From Pochonia chlamydosporia 170 (lineage: Eukaryota; Ascomycota; Sordariomycetes; Hypocreales; Clavicipitaceae): a stretch of DNA of 64,000 nucleotides. The stretch's first letter is position 1, and every line of letters begins with the position of its first letter. The stretch lies in NCBI RefSeq assembly GCF_001653235.2, contig NC_035790.1:1550001-1614000 (forward strand), written 5' to 3'. The notes beneath the pieces are model-generated. The model saw only the letters and a program-made list of their open reading frames with translations. It made no database searches and was not told the DNA's origin. The position numbers and the translations under genes were made by a program. Of the stretch, positions 47,241 through 58,941 are shown one piece after another.

Positions 47241-48968
47241 TTAAAACATAAGAATCGTCACATCCCCGCCCTCATCCTCACCCACAACCCATCTCTCATC
47301 ACCAACAATGCACCCCTTCCCTAGTAGCTCTCCCCACAATCCATCCTCAAACTGAACCTCTTCGCCATCCGGACCCTGTAACTTCTTTCCACTTCCCGAC
47401 CCATCCTCCCTCTCTGTATCCCTCGTCACGCACAACTGCGGCCGCACATGAACCGACAACGTCTCCATCATGAAGCAGTGTCTCGCCGTGATCCTCACTC
47501 CCGCCTCCGCATCATACACCTCCGACACAGTCAGGTAGGGAAAGTCATCGTGACGCCAGCACGGCGCCCTCCCCGGCCAGGTATCCTTCCGGCCACGCGA
47601 GCAAAAGCTCATTCCGTACTCTGGGGATCCATTCGGGCCGCCACACTCGTCTACCCATCTCGGTCCATCGCCTATGAGGGGTATCCCCGTGGAGAGAATG
47701 TGGTGTTGACGAGGTGGTGTAGGCGTGCTGTGCGGTCCTGCACACCACCGATGTTGCTCCTCGATGAAAAATACGTGGCCGGTGGTAGAGTTCGTCGCCT
47801 CATCAAAGGTTGTATCGTCGAGGGCAAGACTCCGCACGCTGGGAGTGTCGGACTGTCGTACTCCCCAGGTAGATAGTTCGTTGTTGATCATGCGTCTGAT
47901 GATTCTGGGGCCAGAGGAGGTTACTGGTGCGTGTTTACCGCCCGGGTCGAGGGACGGTTTGTAGGGATTCGGCTGCCCTATTTCCCAGATGATGAGGCGC
48001 TCGAGGGGGGCGTCTTCACCCCATGGCGAGCGGGTGGGCTGCCAGATGTAGACGACGTAATGTGTTGCGTTGTGTGTTGAGAAGAAGCGGTCTTGGTGGG
48101 TGAGCGGGAGGCCTAAGTAATGAATTTTCCATTCTGATCGAAAGGATATTCGGAGTGTTCGATGGTGTATATGTGATTGAGGTGAATATATGTCAAACGC
48201 TGTTGCAAAGTGCCGATGTGCTGCTTCCGTCTCATTTAAATCATGATACCCAGCCTGTTCACACCACTCAAAGATTAATATCCCATGCGACAACCTCACT
48301 CTCCGTATAATCTTAGTCATCGTATCAAAAGGCACGACCAGTTCAGTATCACTCGTAAGATCTCTCGCCTTATAGACGATGCGCTCCTCCACCATCGCCG
48401 GATACACAAGCACTCCCTCCCCGGCCTCAAACGTCCACACCGGATCCCAATAATCAAACGCAGCAGTCTTGTCATCCAACCTGAGGAATCTATTCCACGG
48501 CGTCACACCACGCAGTCTGTGTGAGCCCTTGGCCACCCTCACTTTCTTCACCCTCCAAGGCGTGGCATTCCCAAGGTGATGGTACCGCCGGACCAGAGTG
48601 GCAAACACAGCTGCCCAGTCCCCCCGCTCGAGAGCCTCGTCATTACCGCTCTGCAGGTATCCTCGAAGGGTGCGTCCTTCTCGCGACCGCGGAAAATGCA
48701 ACAAGAGGAGACTGATGCTCAAGTCCGGTCTTGTTAGTGCGGAGTAAACGTCCCGTGAGATGCGGCGCGCAGTGAGCGTCTCCAGCGCAGACAGATGAGA
48801 CACGATTTCGAAGAACACCGTGTAGGGGAGGTGAGCGAGGTTCATGGCTGGAGGGGCGCATAGTAGGCTTCTTAACGACCTTGATGATCTGGCGTATGTT
48901 GGACGCGAGCTCAAGGTGTGACGTTTAAGTCTGGTGTATAACCGATTGGGGACGGCGATCCACGACAT
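47241..48968 (-). CDS. F-box-like protein, uncharacterised
   Basis: Single exon, 575 aa from ATG 48968. A second in-frame ATG at 48845 starts MNLAHLPYTVFFEIVSHLSALE, which is the F-box-like segment (LP-x4-FEIVSHL, then LTARRISRDVYSAL), so either start is possible. The rest is rich in Trp and aromatic residues with several strand-like stretches (ILIFEWCEQAG, HYVVYIWQP, GHVFFIEEQHRW) and an acidic C terminus. Such proteins are common and fast-evolving in filamentous fungi and are expected to recruit substrates to SCF ubiquitin ligases. No substrate-binding repeat family is recognised. It lies tail to tail with the monooxygenase (267 nt between stops). Confidence 0.65.
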   Translation of the reverse strand: MSWIAVPNRLYTRLKRHTLSSRPTYARSSRSLRSLLCAPPAMNLAHLPYTVFFEIVSHLSALETLTARRISRDVYSALTRPDLSISLLLLHFPRSREGRTLRGYLQSGNDEALERGDWAAVFATLVRRYHHLGNATPWRVKKVRVAKGSHRLRGVTPWNRFLRLDDKTAAFDYWDPVWTFEAGEGVLVYPAMVEERIVYKARDLTSDTELVVPFDTMTKIIRRVRLSHGILIFEWCEQAGYHDLNETEAAHRHFATAFDIYSPQSHIHHRTLRISFRSEWKIHYLGLPLTHQDRFFSTHNATHYVVYIWQPTRSPWGEDAPLERLIIWEIGQPNPYKPSLDPGGKHAPVTSSGPRIIRRMINNELSTWGVRQSDTPSVRSLALDDTTFDEATNSTTGHVFFIEEQHRWCAGPHSTPTPPRQHHILSTGIPLIGDGPRWVDECGGPNGSPEYGMSFCSRGRKDTWPGRAPCWRHDDFPYLTVSEVYDAEAGVRITARHCFMMETLSVHVRPQLCVTRDTEREDGSGSGKKLQGPDGEEVQFEDGLWGELLGKGCIVGDERWVVGEDEGGDVTILMF

Positions 48969-50046
48969 GGTTCCTGTTGATGGTGTTTGGCGTGGCCGCG
49001 ACTGCCAACTTTGCGTGCTATCTTACCTGACAGTAGATGAATGAAAACAGCAGGAGCAATATCCCTTTTATTCAAGAATATTTGCTCTTTATTTAATGTA
49101 TTCTATTTCGGAAACCATTGGGCAGCGTGACATTCTCTGTACGGCCGTCTCGCGTCAGCCACATCAGGCACTGACTAGTATTCTCCGAGTCGTGGGCTTT
49201 TTTATAAATATCCCGGACGTGGCTTCGTTAGAAAATGGCTTCAATTCCCCCATCATATTGTGCGTGTGCATGTGCTTGTGCTCGAGCCCGTCACCGCATC
49301 AAGTGACGTGTTTGCTCGCAAAAACTGATGGCTTTCTATTTCCGGCTTGCGCTTCTCCATGTGGCTCACGAAGCTTTCTTTTGTGGTCAATACAATGCGC
49401 CATTCAAAAAGTAAGCCAGCACCCAATCTGTCACATGGCTGACCTCGCAACCAGATGACATACGCACAAGTGTATAAAAGTCCCTTTGGATAAGATATCC
49501 GAATCCCGACTCGAGGCGTCATGTCCGCAACATTACACCAATGCGGAACACTTTGCGTCGCCTCAAACGACAGCCTAATCACTGGTGTCGGTTTGTTTCG
49601 CGTAATGCCCATGTGAATGCTCTGTCAATTGTGGTCGCCATTTGTATGAGCTGTGCACACTAGACCTCTGGCAACAGGTTCTAATGGTGGTTGTATTTCC
49701 GGCTATTAGCAGTTTCAGCTGCCTATTGTCACGTTTGCGCTGATGCTCGTAACGTCACTTTAACGAACCACACAACTTGGGCTGGCAATCATGACTGCAA
49801 CATGAGTCCAAAATAAGAAGCAAATATAATCCCTCATGCATTAAGGACCATTGGAATACAGCAATGTTCACATACCACAAGCGCAATTGATACCCATTAT
49901 TCTCTGCGTCCATTCAAGGCATAAGCCATACCACGCACTCATCAAAGCTATTTTAACAATCACAAGCCATAAACAATACCCATCTTCAATCTCCCATCGT
50001 TCCCAAATTTTCATCCCTTTCCCATTTTCCCTTCCCAACTACTCCA
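48969..50046. other. intergenic
   Basis: No gene supported. F-box gene promoter on the left and dehydrogenase 3' flank on the right. Confidence 0.5.
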
Positions 50047-51848
50047 CTATTGCAAAGTAGGCATATGAACAGCCGCCTTCTTAGCAACTGCATCCTGGCT
50101 CTGCCACAACGCCGTAACAGTCTTCAGCTGCGTGTAAAAGTTGATGCCCGGCTTTCCGTAGAACGTATTGGCACCGCCGCCAGCAATGCTCTTCTTGTTA
50201 CCAGTGAAGGAGAACATGGGCAGAGGCACAGGGATGGGCACATTGATACCAACCTGACCGGACTCAATGTTTCGGCGGAAAGTCTCTGCCGTAGGACCAG
50301 ATCGAGTGAAGATGGCGACACCATTGCCGTACTCGTTCTTGTTGATCAAGTCAATAGCATCGTCAATGGTATCCACATTCAGACAGACCAGGACGGGGCC
50401 GAAAATCTCCTCCTTGTAGCAAGTCATGTCGGGAGTGACGTTGGCGATGATGGTAGGCCCAACAAAGTTGCCATTCGGGTACTTGGAGTTCTTGTAGTTG
50501 CGTCCGTCGAGCAGAATCGTGGCACCCTCCTTCTCAGCACTGTCAATGAGGCTCAGGATGCGCTCCTTGCTGTGGGGAGAAATGACAGGGCCAAGGTCGG
50601 CACCCTCCTCAAAGCCTCCGTCGACCTTGAGCTTCTTGGCGCTCTCAGCAACTTCAGTCAGCCACTCCTTGGTCTCGCCGACCATGACGAGAGTGCTCAG
50701 GGCCATGCAGCGCTGACCAGCGGCACCAAAGGCAGCGCCGACGACGCTGTTGATGAAGTGGTTCTTGTTGCAGTCGGGCAAGACGGCGGCGTGGTTCTTG
50801 GCGCCCAGGTTGGCCTGGACACGCTTGCCGTTGGCAGAGCCCCGGCTGAAGATGTACTCGCCGGCCTTGTTGCCACCGACAAAGCTGATGGCCTTGATGG
50901 CAGGCTCATCAAGGATGAAGTCGACGGTCTTGTGGGCGCCGTGAATGACATTGACGACACCCTCGGGGAAACCAGCCTTCTGGACGAGCTCAGCGAGGAT
51001 CATGGCCGCACCGGGGTCACGCTCAGAGGGCTTCAGGATAAGAGTGTTTCCAGTAATGGTAGCAATAGGGATGCACCAAAGGGGAATCATGGCAGGAAAG
51101 TCTATACACAAGCAAAACATGTCAGCCACTGTATTCCACACATACATAAAATCAACCTTGTTCGTCGCAACTTACTGAAGGGGCAAATGGCAGCCACAAC
51201 GCCCAATGGCTCACGATAAGTTCGAGTCTCCATATCCTTGGCCACCTCAAGCACCTCACCCTTGAGCAGCTCCGGCGCAGCAATAGCCGCCTCAGCAACC
51301 TGCAGACCACGCAGAACATCACCCTTTGCGTCGGCAAAAGTCTTGCCCTGCTCCAGAGTAATGCTGGCAGCCAGTCTGTCCCAGTTCTCGCGGATCAACT
51401 GCACGAATCGAAACATGATTTGCTGGCGAGCCAAAACAGTGGTGTTCTTCCACGACTTGAAAGCCTTCTCGGCGCTAGCCACAGCAGCCTTCATCTCCTG
51501 GTCGGTCATCTGAGGAACGCGGGTGACGAGGTTATTCGTAGCCGGGTCCGGCAAGTCAATAAACTTGTCAGTCGTCGAGTTGACAAACTTGTTGTCGATG
51601 AAGTAAGGCGTGTCCTCAACGGCCTGGATCTTCTCGTGGGTGTTGGGGAAGCTGGTTGCCGTCGAGGCCAGAGCAGCAGCAGGCTTGAGCTGCTGAGCAG
51701 TGGCATGTATCCTCCTCGCGGCCACGACCGACGAAGACGAGCCGTTGGAAGACATCTTGGAGGCGGCGATGGTAGATCGGGGGACGGCCGAGGTCACTGG
51801 GGACCGGGTGGCGCTGGCAGAGACGCTTCGCGAAATGAGCCGCCGCAT
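50047..51848 (-). CDS. methylmalonate-semialdehyde dehydrogenase (ALDH6 family), mitochondrial
   Basis: Exons 51848-51176 and 51101-50047 predict 575 aa. The 74-nt intron has a GTAAGT donor and TATAG acceptor. The first 60 residues are Ser/Arg/Ala-rich ([17 protein letters not shown]), a clear mitochondrial presequence. The ALDH fold shows [56 protein letters not shown], the catalytic Cys in [20 protein letters not shown] and [18 protein letters not shown], all diagnostic for MMSDH. It catalyses CoA-dependent oxidative decarboxylation of methylmalonate and malonate semialdehydes to propionyl-CoA and acetyl-CoA, in valine, beta-alanine and pyrimidine breakdown. It is placed in the matrix. Confidence 0.96.
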
Positions 51849-53455
51849 GGTTTTGATGACGTAGAGGAGAGGGACAACAAAATAGAAACGGAATCAAGCC
51901 GCTGCTGACGATGAACAGCAGGCTAGGTGTAAAGAAAAAAAAAGAAGGGGAACGTACAGCGGTGGTCGTGAATCGTCACAAAAAAAAAAACAGACAATCC
52001 GTCTCGCAGCGATGTTCTCGTGCCGCCTTCTTAAGAGCGGCTACGTGCGGATGTGGAGAGGGGGGGCGTTGAAGACTTATGCCGGGGGTGGACACGCACC
52101 TCCCAAAATGCCCCGGGTCTCGAGGGTTCGAGGTTTGGTTATGGTGGGACCGGCCGTTTTCCAGAGTTCCAAGTTACTAATTAGTATTGCAATAGCCCCA
52201 AGTATTACGGAGTCGAGTCTGGGTGCTTTTTCAAGACAAAGGATACAAGCATCCAACGACGTGGTTTTTGACAGGCGACAGGCTAATAAAGCCGTCCCCA
52301 GGTGGCACGGTGGCACACCCCAGCATTTGGAGAAACAAGACACATCGCCCACTTTTTGCCCCATGAGGAGGCTGGGAAGGCGTCCAGGCATTGGATGGCC
52401 ACCGGGGGGGTCAATGGGTTCATCAATTCCATTGCATGCAATCCGGGTCTCACTGATCAATCACGATAGGACTTGGACGGCCGTTCCTACATCCGTGCCG
52501 CCGAATCCCGTCATTGCCGACCATTTGATGCCCGCGGCCTCCGACCCACGGAGCCAGCTCAACCGGTGAACTGGTGCAATTCAGTACAGTACAGTACCAA
52601 AAGTAGTTCATTAATTTGTCTCTGATGCTCCTCGCTCCGTATACCGGCCATTAGATTTGTCTACAACCGGGTTCAACCTCCTCCATCCACATCGTCGTTT
52701 AAGCGAACTGGGGTAAAGGCCGCCCGCCGCACACGAAGCTGTATAGAGTATGCAAATGCGATATCTGGGGGTGGCTGGCTACAGTCTTCGACCACATGTT
52801 GATTAACTTCCCACGACGAAACGAATGCACTATTATCATTTTGCAACGACATACGGAGTACACCAACATTCAAGTTATCAACCCTTTCGAGTACAGACCA
52901 CTCATTAACTCACCGTCAAACCTGTCTCCTTGGACCTTGTTCCCCACACTCGTACCTGGTTTCGGTAAGCTTTCCGATTTAGCCACGCCCGCAACGCTCA
53001 AGCTAGATTTCACTTCACAAGCCTCCAAGTATTCTCTGTAAATGTGGGCTTTAAAACGTTAAATCAGATTCATGTCGCCTATTTGTTGTACATGGCAGGG
53101 CCCGTCCAAGGCCAGGAACGGCCCCATCTAAATACACGCACGCCATGTCGTTGAACTCGTCCATCACTCCCACGTTTCGTGATAACGTAACCGAGAAGAC
53201 CGACAAGAATGGGAAGACAAAACTATCTCTGAGCAAAACAACGAATAGCAATGAGCAAGTTTCCTTTAATTTTTTTCTCGAACCCCCTTTTGGTGTAGGC
53301 TTCAGTCCTGTCGCATCTTGTTCTCATAATCGTTGCTTCACCAAGACGCCAGAGTTTCTCCATCTGCTTTCTCCACAATCGTCCCGCAACCCTTTCCCAC
53401 ACCTCATTTATTTCCCCCCTTCTCATTCCTTCAACAACTGCAGGAAACAATCACA
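51849..53455. other. intergenic
   Basis: About 1.6 kb between two genes on the same strand. No supported gene; TACGGAG-type motifs occur near 52197 and 52852. Confidence 0.5.
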
Positions 53456-55423
53456 TTACGACTGGCTGCGAGTGGCTCGCTTGTTGGCCTCGCCCTTGGC
53501 CTTTTCCGCACCAGTAGCAGTAGCCTGAGCAACCTTGTCCTTGGCCTCCTTAGCCTTGCCCTTGGCGGCCGCGGCAGTGTCCTTGACAGCAGGCGAAGAT
53601 CCGCCCAGGCCAACGAGACCGACAATGAGTGCGACCAAAGTCACGACAATGGCGCCAATGCCACCAGCAACCTCAGGAACAAACTTAATGGCTTCAATAG
53701 GGTCATTCTTGGCAATGGTGAGGAAGAGGTCGAGCTTCTCCTTGACGTAGTGGACAGGGTCATCGAGGAACTTGAGGTCAGAGGGAGACTTGGGCTTGTC
53801 CTCCTCCTTGGGCTTGTCGGCGTCAGCCAAAGCCTTCTCAACGGGGTGCTTGAGCGCGAAAGAATCGGCAGCCAGCTTCTCGGCGTCCTGGATGGAGTGA
53901 CCAATGTAGATGTTGTCGAAGAGGATATCGCTTTGCATGGTCCAGATCTCGAATCCAATCTATTGTCAACTGTGTCAGCAAGGTTTGTCCATAGAACTCC
54001 GTCTCAAACTGGCGTTACTTACAGCGCCCATGGGCTCAAAGTTGGCGGGGGTCTTGTCCTCGAAAAAGGCAGGGTTCTTAATCTTGCGAGGAGCCCAAGG
54101 TCCCTTGTAGGCAGGGTTGTCAATGAAGGGGGCAGACCACTTGCCCTTGTAATCGGGGTTCTTCTTCATGGGCTTGGTCCAGGGGCCACAGCCAGAGACA
54201 TCGGCACACTTGGGGTTGGGAACAGTAGGAGCGACCCAGTCGCCATCCTCCTCATCATCCCAATCCTCAGGCTTCTGGGCCTCGGGATCGGCAACGGTCG
54301 TGGGTTCGTTCTCGAGCCAGTCATCGGGAATGGTGGCCTCCTCGTCGACAATCTCGAAAGGAGCGTCCTCATCCCAGTCCTCAGGCTTCTTAGCCTCAGG
54401 GTCGGGAATACGGGCCTCATCAACCCAGGTCTCGGGCTTGGAGTCCTTGGGGTCATCAATCTCGGCCGGGGGGTTGACAGAGGGGGTGAAGTCCTCGAGG
54501 AGAGAGCCGGTCTTGACCTCCTCACCATTCTGCTTGATAGCATAGGTGTTGTTGGGGTGCACAATCAGGGTGTACAACTCAGTCGTCTTCAAGATCTTGG
54601 CAGTGGGGGGAGAAGACAGGTGCTTCTCCTCGTACTCGCCAGTCTTGGGGTTCTTGTGGTTGAAGATGAAGTGGACCTTGTTTGTGTGGCCGCACTTGTC
54701 AGGACCGAACATGATGACGTAGGGAGTAGTGTTGCTGAACTCCTCCTGGTGAAGAGCCTTGTTGTCGCGAAGCAGCTTCATATAGGCACCGCCACACTCA
54801 AGACCCTTTTGAAGCTTGACTTCATACTGGACGACAAGAGTCTTGCCCTTGTTGTCAATCTTCTTGGGGAACTTGGCAGAAATGGCGTGGTGAGCAGCAG
54901 GGTTCTTGACAACAAGACCCTTATCACCAGCCATGCCCTTGTACTGGTAAGGCTCCTCGACAGACCATTCTCCAACAAAGGCCCATTCTTCCTCATCCTT
55001 GCCAGAGCCCTTCATGTCCTTCTTGGCATGAGAAGGCTTCCATCGCTTCTCCCAGTCATCGGTGAACTGCTCGAGGAAGGGAGCTTTGAGGGTGGTGGGC
55101 TAAAGAGGACAAGAAATGGGAGATTAGCTTCTGATACAATCAAATCAAACAGGATGGCCCGGCCGCGGCTTGGCCAAGTGTCCGACCACATGAGCTGTAG
55201 GCAAGTGCCGAGGCAGGCAGGCATCTGTCGACAGCTATGCGCGTAGCGACAGGACTCGGAGCGAGAGGGGAGCAAACGATGAAGGGCTGGAAGTGTTGAT
55301 GCTTACAGTAAAGGTAGGGAGTTCCGGGACGACAGGAGAAGAGGATTCCTCAGGCTTGTCGGCGTGGGCAGTGCCAGCCAAAATGGCGGCAGAGACAGCC
55401 GCCGCAGCAGCGTTGAACTTCAT
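53456..55423 (-). CDS. CNX1: calnexin, ER membrane lectin chaperone
   Basis: Exons 55423-55307, 55099-54023 and 53959-53456 predict 565 aa. Introns have GTAAGC and GTAAGT donors. A signal peptide covers residues 1-22 ([17 protein letters not shown]). The lectin domain includes [26 protein letters not shown] and HLIF-type strands ([20 protein letters not shown]). The proline-rich P-domain arm carries repeats of the types KPEDWD and [10 protein letters not shown], then [11 protein letters not shown] and [11 protein letters not shown] single membrane helix lies near residues 497-518 ([22 protein letters not shown]), followed by an Ala/Lys-rich cytosolic tail. Calnexin binds monoglucosylated N-glycans and retains folding glycoproteins in the ER. 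In fungi it is usually induced by the unfolded protein response. No promoter element was assigned. Confidence 0.97.
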
Positions 55424-57844
55424 GGTGCAGTATCGACAAACCGGAAAACAAGAGGCCAAGAGGTTACGGGGCGCACAGCGCAAGTTGGCTCAGAAGATAT
55501 ACGAGGGATGCCAATTGGTGCCAAAGCCAGGGCTTGAGAAGTGGCTGCTTTCCCAATGGTGAGGTTGAAGAATCGGGAGAGAGGTGAATCGGGTGGAAGT
55601 TGAGAGGCTCGTGGAGAAGTTTAAGGACGGCAGAGCTAGCTCAGAAGTGGTTGAGGACACGTCGACTGGTAGAAGCTGCTGGACGAGCAATGACTGGAGG
55701 GGACAAGGGCCAAGCAACAAGGGTCTGGTCCGACCAGTTGACCAGACATGGAACATTTGAAGGCTAAGGGAAGGGAACCAGGGACTGACCCCGAATTTTT
55801 TTTGGGGCAGCGACATCGAGCAAGTGAGCTTTGAGCTTGGGAAGCAGTGCGGGGGTGCCACAAGTGCCTGGCACCAGACTCCAAGGTCATGGACACTTGG
55901 AGCCTGACCAGACCAGATCACACCAGTCGACATTTAAAATAAAAGGCAAAAAATCACCAGACATCTTTGATCTGCGAGAGCCTTGAAGCTTGGCATCCAT
56001 GACCATTCGAAAAGCTAGTTTGATGCGGCAAAGGACAATACGGGCATGTCAAGTACCTCTGACCAGTCTGGTCAGGTTGCACCAGACTTTCCAAATATCC
56101 AATTGATCGCCAAAGCCTCCAGATGTCGCCACGATGCCGGCTAAGTCACAGCTTGGACATAAAAGACAGTAATTACTCCGTACTTTGCTGGCTTGACTCA
56201 ATCCTCGTTACTCCTGGTGCCGCACCAATTACCTGATATTCTCAGCTCGACTCATCAACTAATAGAATTGCTCAATTAATATTTTACAATTGACATGGAC
56301 TAGCGCTGCCAAACAACGTGGCCAACTCAACCTACCTAGGTACCTACCTAGGTAGGTAGCACAGATATCCTCAGCCTTCGCTTCCATGTCTCTCCAAGTC
56401 CCGTCGCTAATTGTTCACCCAAGCGCTAATTGGCCGAACCCCACCAGACCAGCCTTTTGGCGCCATCGACTTCACGGCAACACCACAAAATGACATACGC
56501 CCATCCGGAGTGGTAGAACCAACATAGCTACGTGTCATCTAAACGGTTACATCTCAATCCGACCACAACAGTACCACTCACTGACTGCATCACCAACCTC
56601 CCGAGTGTGAATCACAAACAACATCTAACTCTGGCTGCTGTGCTCACACAGTTCCCAGCCATCCCGTGCCAGAACAATGCGCCAGCCCGTCAATGAGTGA
56701 CCAAGACCTAACAAACAACGTCGACCACGGGTCACTCTGGGGTCCCTTTATGTTGCCAACCCTTTGTAGCCACCGGTATTACAGTTCAAAGTAATTAGAC
56801 ACTAGATACGGCATTGGATTCTCCATCTCACCCAGTTTAGAACTGCCAACAAAGGGCCGAGTCCTGGTGCATTCTCGGCCAACACGTGGTCAGTGTTCTT
56901 CGTCAATTTGGAAGCCGTTTACGGAGTAGAGGCCACCTTTTGCCAGGTTCCACTTTGGGTCCAACTTCATCCCAGGCCAGTCCAATATGGTGGAATTAAT
57001 GCTTGAGTGAAAAGGACACGTTAGACGGTATTCGTTGCCTTTATTGGGGCACCTTGAAATTGAGTCTTTTTTCCCGCTTTGCGAATCGTTGACAAATAGC
57101 CCACACATAGGTAACCAATATCGTTTCCACCCTCTGTTTGCTGTGTCGGCTAAAGAGCAAACAGTGCAACAATCTATTCACAGTACAATAGTAAATAATC
57201 CGCCTAACATGCAGATAAGCGACGCCTTGCAGATACACGGCATTCTAAATCGTACCAGATACTACGGACTCTAGCCGCTGCAGGGGAAACCCGCTGCAAG
57301 AAACACGATATCCTGATTTGGTTGAACCTAATCTGAGCTACCCTACAACCAAGTGCTCGGCATCAGGATACTTAACCTACACCTGTTCTGACATTGCATT
57401 TTTGTCTTGCTTGTGTTCTTGATTCCAGCGTCATATTTGACAACCGTATATCACATGGCCTAGACTCATATTCTGTGTATTCTGGCACCTACTATAGTTC
57501 ACTTGAGACGTCTGGTATTCCAGTCTAGAATTTCACATCTCGTGACAGTTCTATCCGGGCAATACACGTGCTGCAGATCTGCGCTACGACAAAATGGTGG
57601 TGCTTCCCGATCCTAAGTTACAGCATCCAACTTGCCAATTGATGAAGTATCCGTCTTACAACATGCAATGGATGATATCCGTAGCTAGCTCTTATCTTTG
57701 GCTCACAATTTTCATAATTGCCAACCGCCCGCACATAAACAATCACTGCACGAATACCACCGTACCATCGCATGCTAACGAGCGTACATCTGCAAACTTC
57801 ACGGCATTACCTCCGCATTTGTCGACTTGCAGGTTAAGAGATTA
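55424..57844. other. intergenic, left of the retroelement block
   Basis: No gene supported. A dense CCTAGGTA palindrome cluster lies at 56331-56359 and TACTCCGTA-type motifs near 56175 and 56922. Base composition is ordinary here and turns abruptly AT-rich at about 57845. Confidence 0.5.
56331..56359. repeat. nested CCTAGG/TACC palindrome cluster
   Basis: Overlapping inverted words built from CCTACCTAGGTA. Similar single copies occur in several other intergenic regions of the window (near 4886, 10712, 42888, 43198). Confidence 0.7.
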
Positions 57845-58458
57845 GTTATCAGGCTATTCTATAGTATAGTAATAATTTATATTAGGAATATTCTAAGAAT
57901 ATATTAGAATACGATTATATATAGTAATAGCTTTTAGCATTTAATAGAATATAGCTTACCTATGCCTCGCAGTAGCGTAATATAGCAAATAAGCTAAAAA
58001 TAGCTTTATATTAGAAGATATAATATAACTATAGTAAAACACAGTATTTTGTTAGCCCAAAACAAACACACCTAAGAGCTCAGAGTAGCCTGCAAAGTAC
58101 CGCACTTACACGCAGCTTATTAGCAATTTAGTCTAGATTATTACTTCCCTTTAGTCTAAATAGTTAGAATCCTTCTAATTGCCTAGATTAAATAGTATTT
58201 AATCTTTAATTACTTTAGTCTTTCTAAAAGACTTTAGCAATATTATTTAGTAGTATACCTCTATAAGGTATAGCTAGTAGCAAAGAAAGGTACTCTTAGT
58301 TAATAAGGGATTTAGTAAATAAGCATTAAATGCACTAAGTAAATAGCTCTAGTTAAGAAAATTGCGGTTAAGTCTGTTAATTAAATTTCTAGCTAAAGGG
58401 GGAAGAACCTCCCTTTTATCTGTGTGCTAGCTATAAGATTAAATAAAAACACTAAGTC

Positions 58459-58682
58459 TGTCAGGGAGGGTGTTCAAATAAGCAGAGTAAGGGACAAGGG
58501 AAGTAATCTTGTATTCGTAGCGAAATAGCAGATATCTGGCAGTCAGAATGGTAACGGTCTTAATCTCTAACCTCCTTTAAAACCCCAAAGATCTCTTCTC
58601 CCCTTCCTTTTATACTAGGAGCAGGGTAGCGGTGTGGTGTCTGCTTCTTGCAGTTAGCCCCTCTTGGGGATAGCTTCTGACA
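58459..58682. repeat. candidate LTR (224 bp)
   Basis: The segment begins TGTCAG and ends CTGACA, a 6-bp terminal inverted repeat of TG...CA type (8 bp if the flanking T and A are included), and has LTR-like length. On the minus strand the adjacent bases at about 58683-58700 contain the purine run AAAAGGAGGG, a possible polypurine tract, which would make this the 3' LTR of the minus-strand element. No matching target-site duplication is seen at this end and the partner LTR is outside the window, so this is tentative. Confidence 0.4.
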
Positions 58683-58884
58683 GAGTTACCCTCCTTTTGT
58701 TGTGACCGTGCTTGGTCACAGCTATATCGCTGGTAACTCGCAGCTATAAATAGCTTCTAGCCCTAGGATGCCTGATTAGCTGCTAACAGGTGCCTGAGCA
58801 GCTGCAAGCTGATAGCTGCTAGGGCAGCTATTAACTCCACAGCTATCAGCTGTTAATCCTAATCCCCCAGATATATAAGCAGGA

Positions 58885-58935
58885 CCTCCCCCCCTTCCTT
58901 CCTTCCTTTCCTTCTTTCCTCCTTTATCCCCTCTT
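58885..58935. repeat. polypyrimidine (C/T) tract
   Basis: Almost pure C/T run of about 50 nt on the plus strand (CCTCCCCCCC then TTCC units). It could be a CT-rich promoter of the plus-strand relic gene at 59132, or, read on the minus strand, a polypurine tract. Confidence 0.7.
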
Positions 58936-58941
58936 ATCCTT

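Noticed and set aside
41959..48968. Secondary-metabolite cluster around the FAD monooxygenase and SDR
   Set aside because: The two redox genes are separated by about 2.8 kb and no core synthase, transporter or pathway regulator is adjacent.
50050..51219. 389-codon plus-strand open frame
   Set aside because: Exact antisense shadow of the methylmalonate-semialdehyde dehydrogenase exon; it arises from third-position bias and has no domain.
53333..55246. 637-codon plus-strand open frame, Leu/Gly/Val-rich
   Set aside because: Antisense of calnexin, spanning its introns as well; composition mirrors the sense codons.
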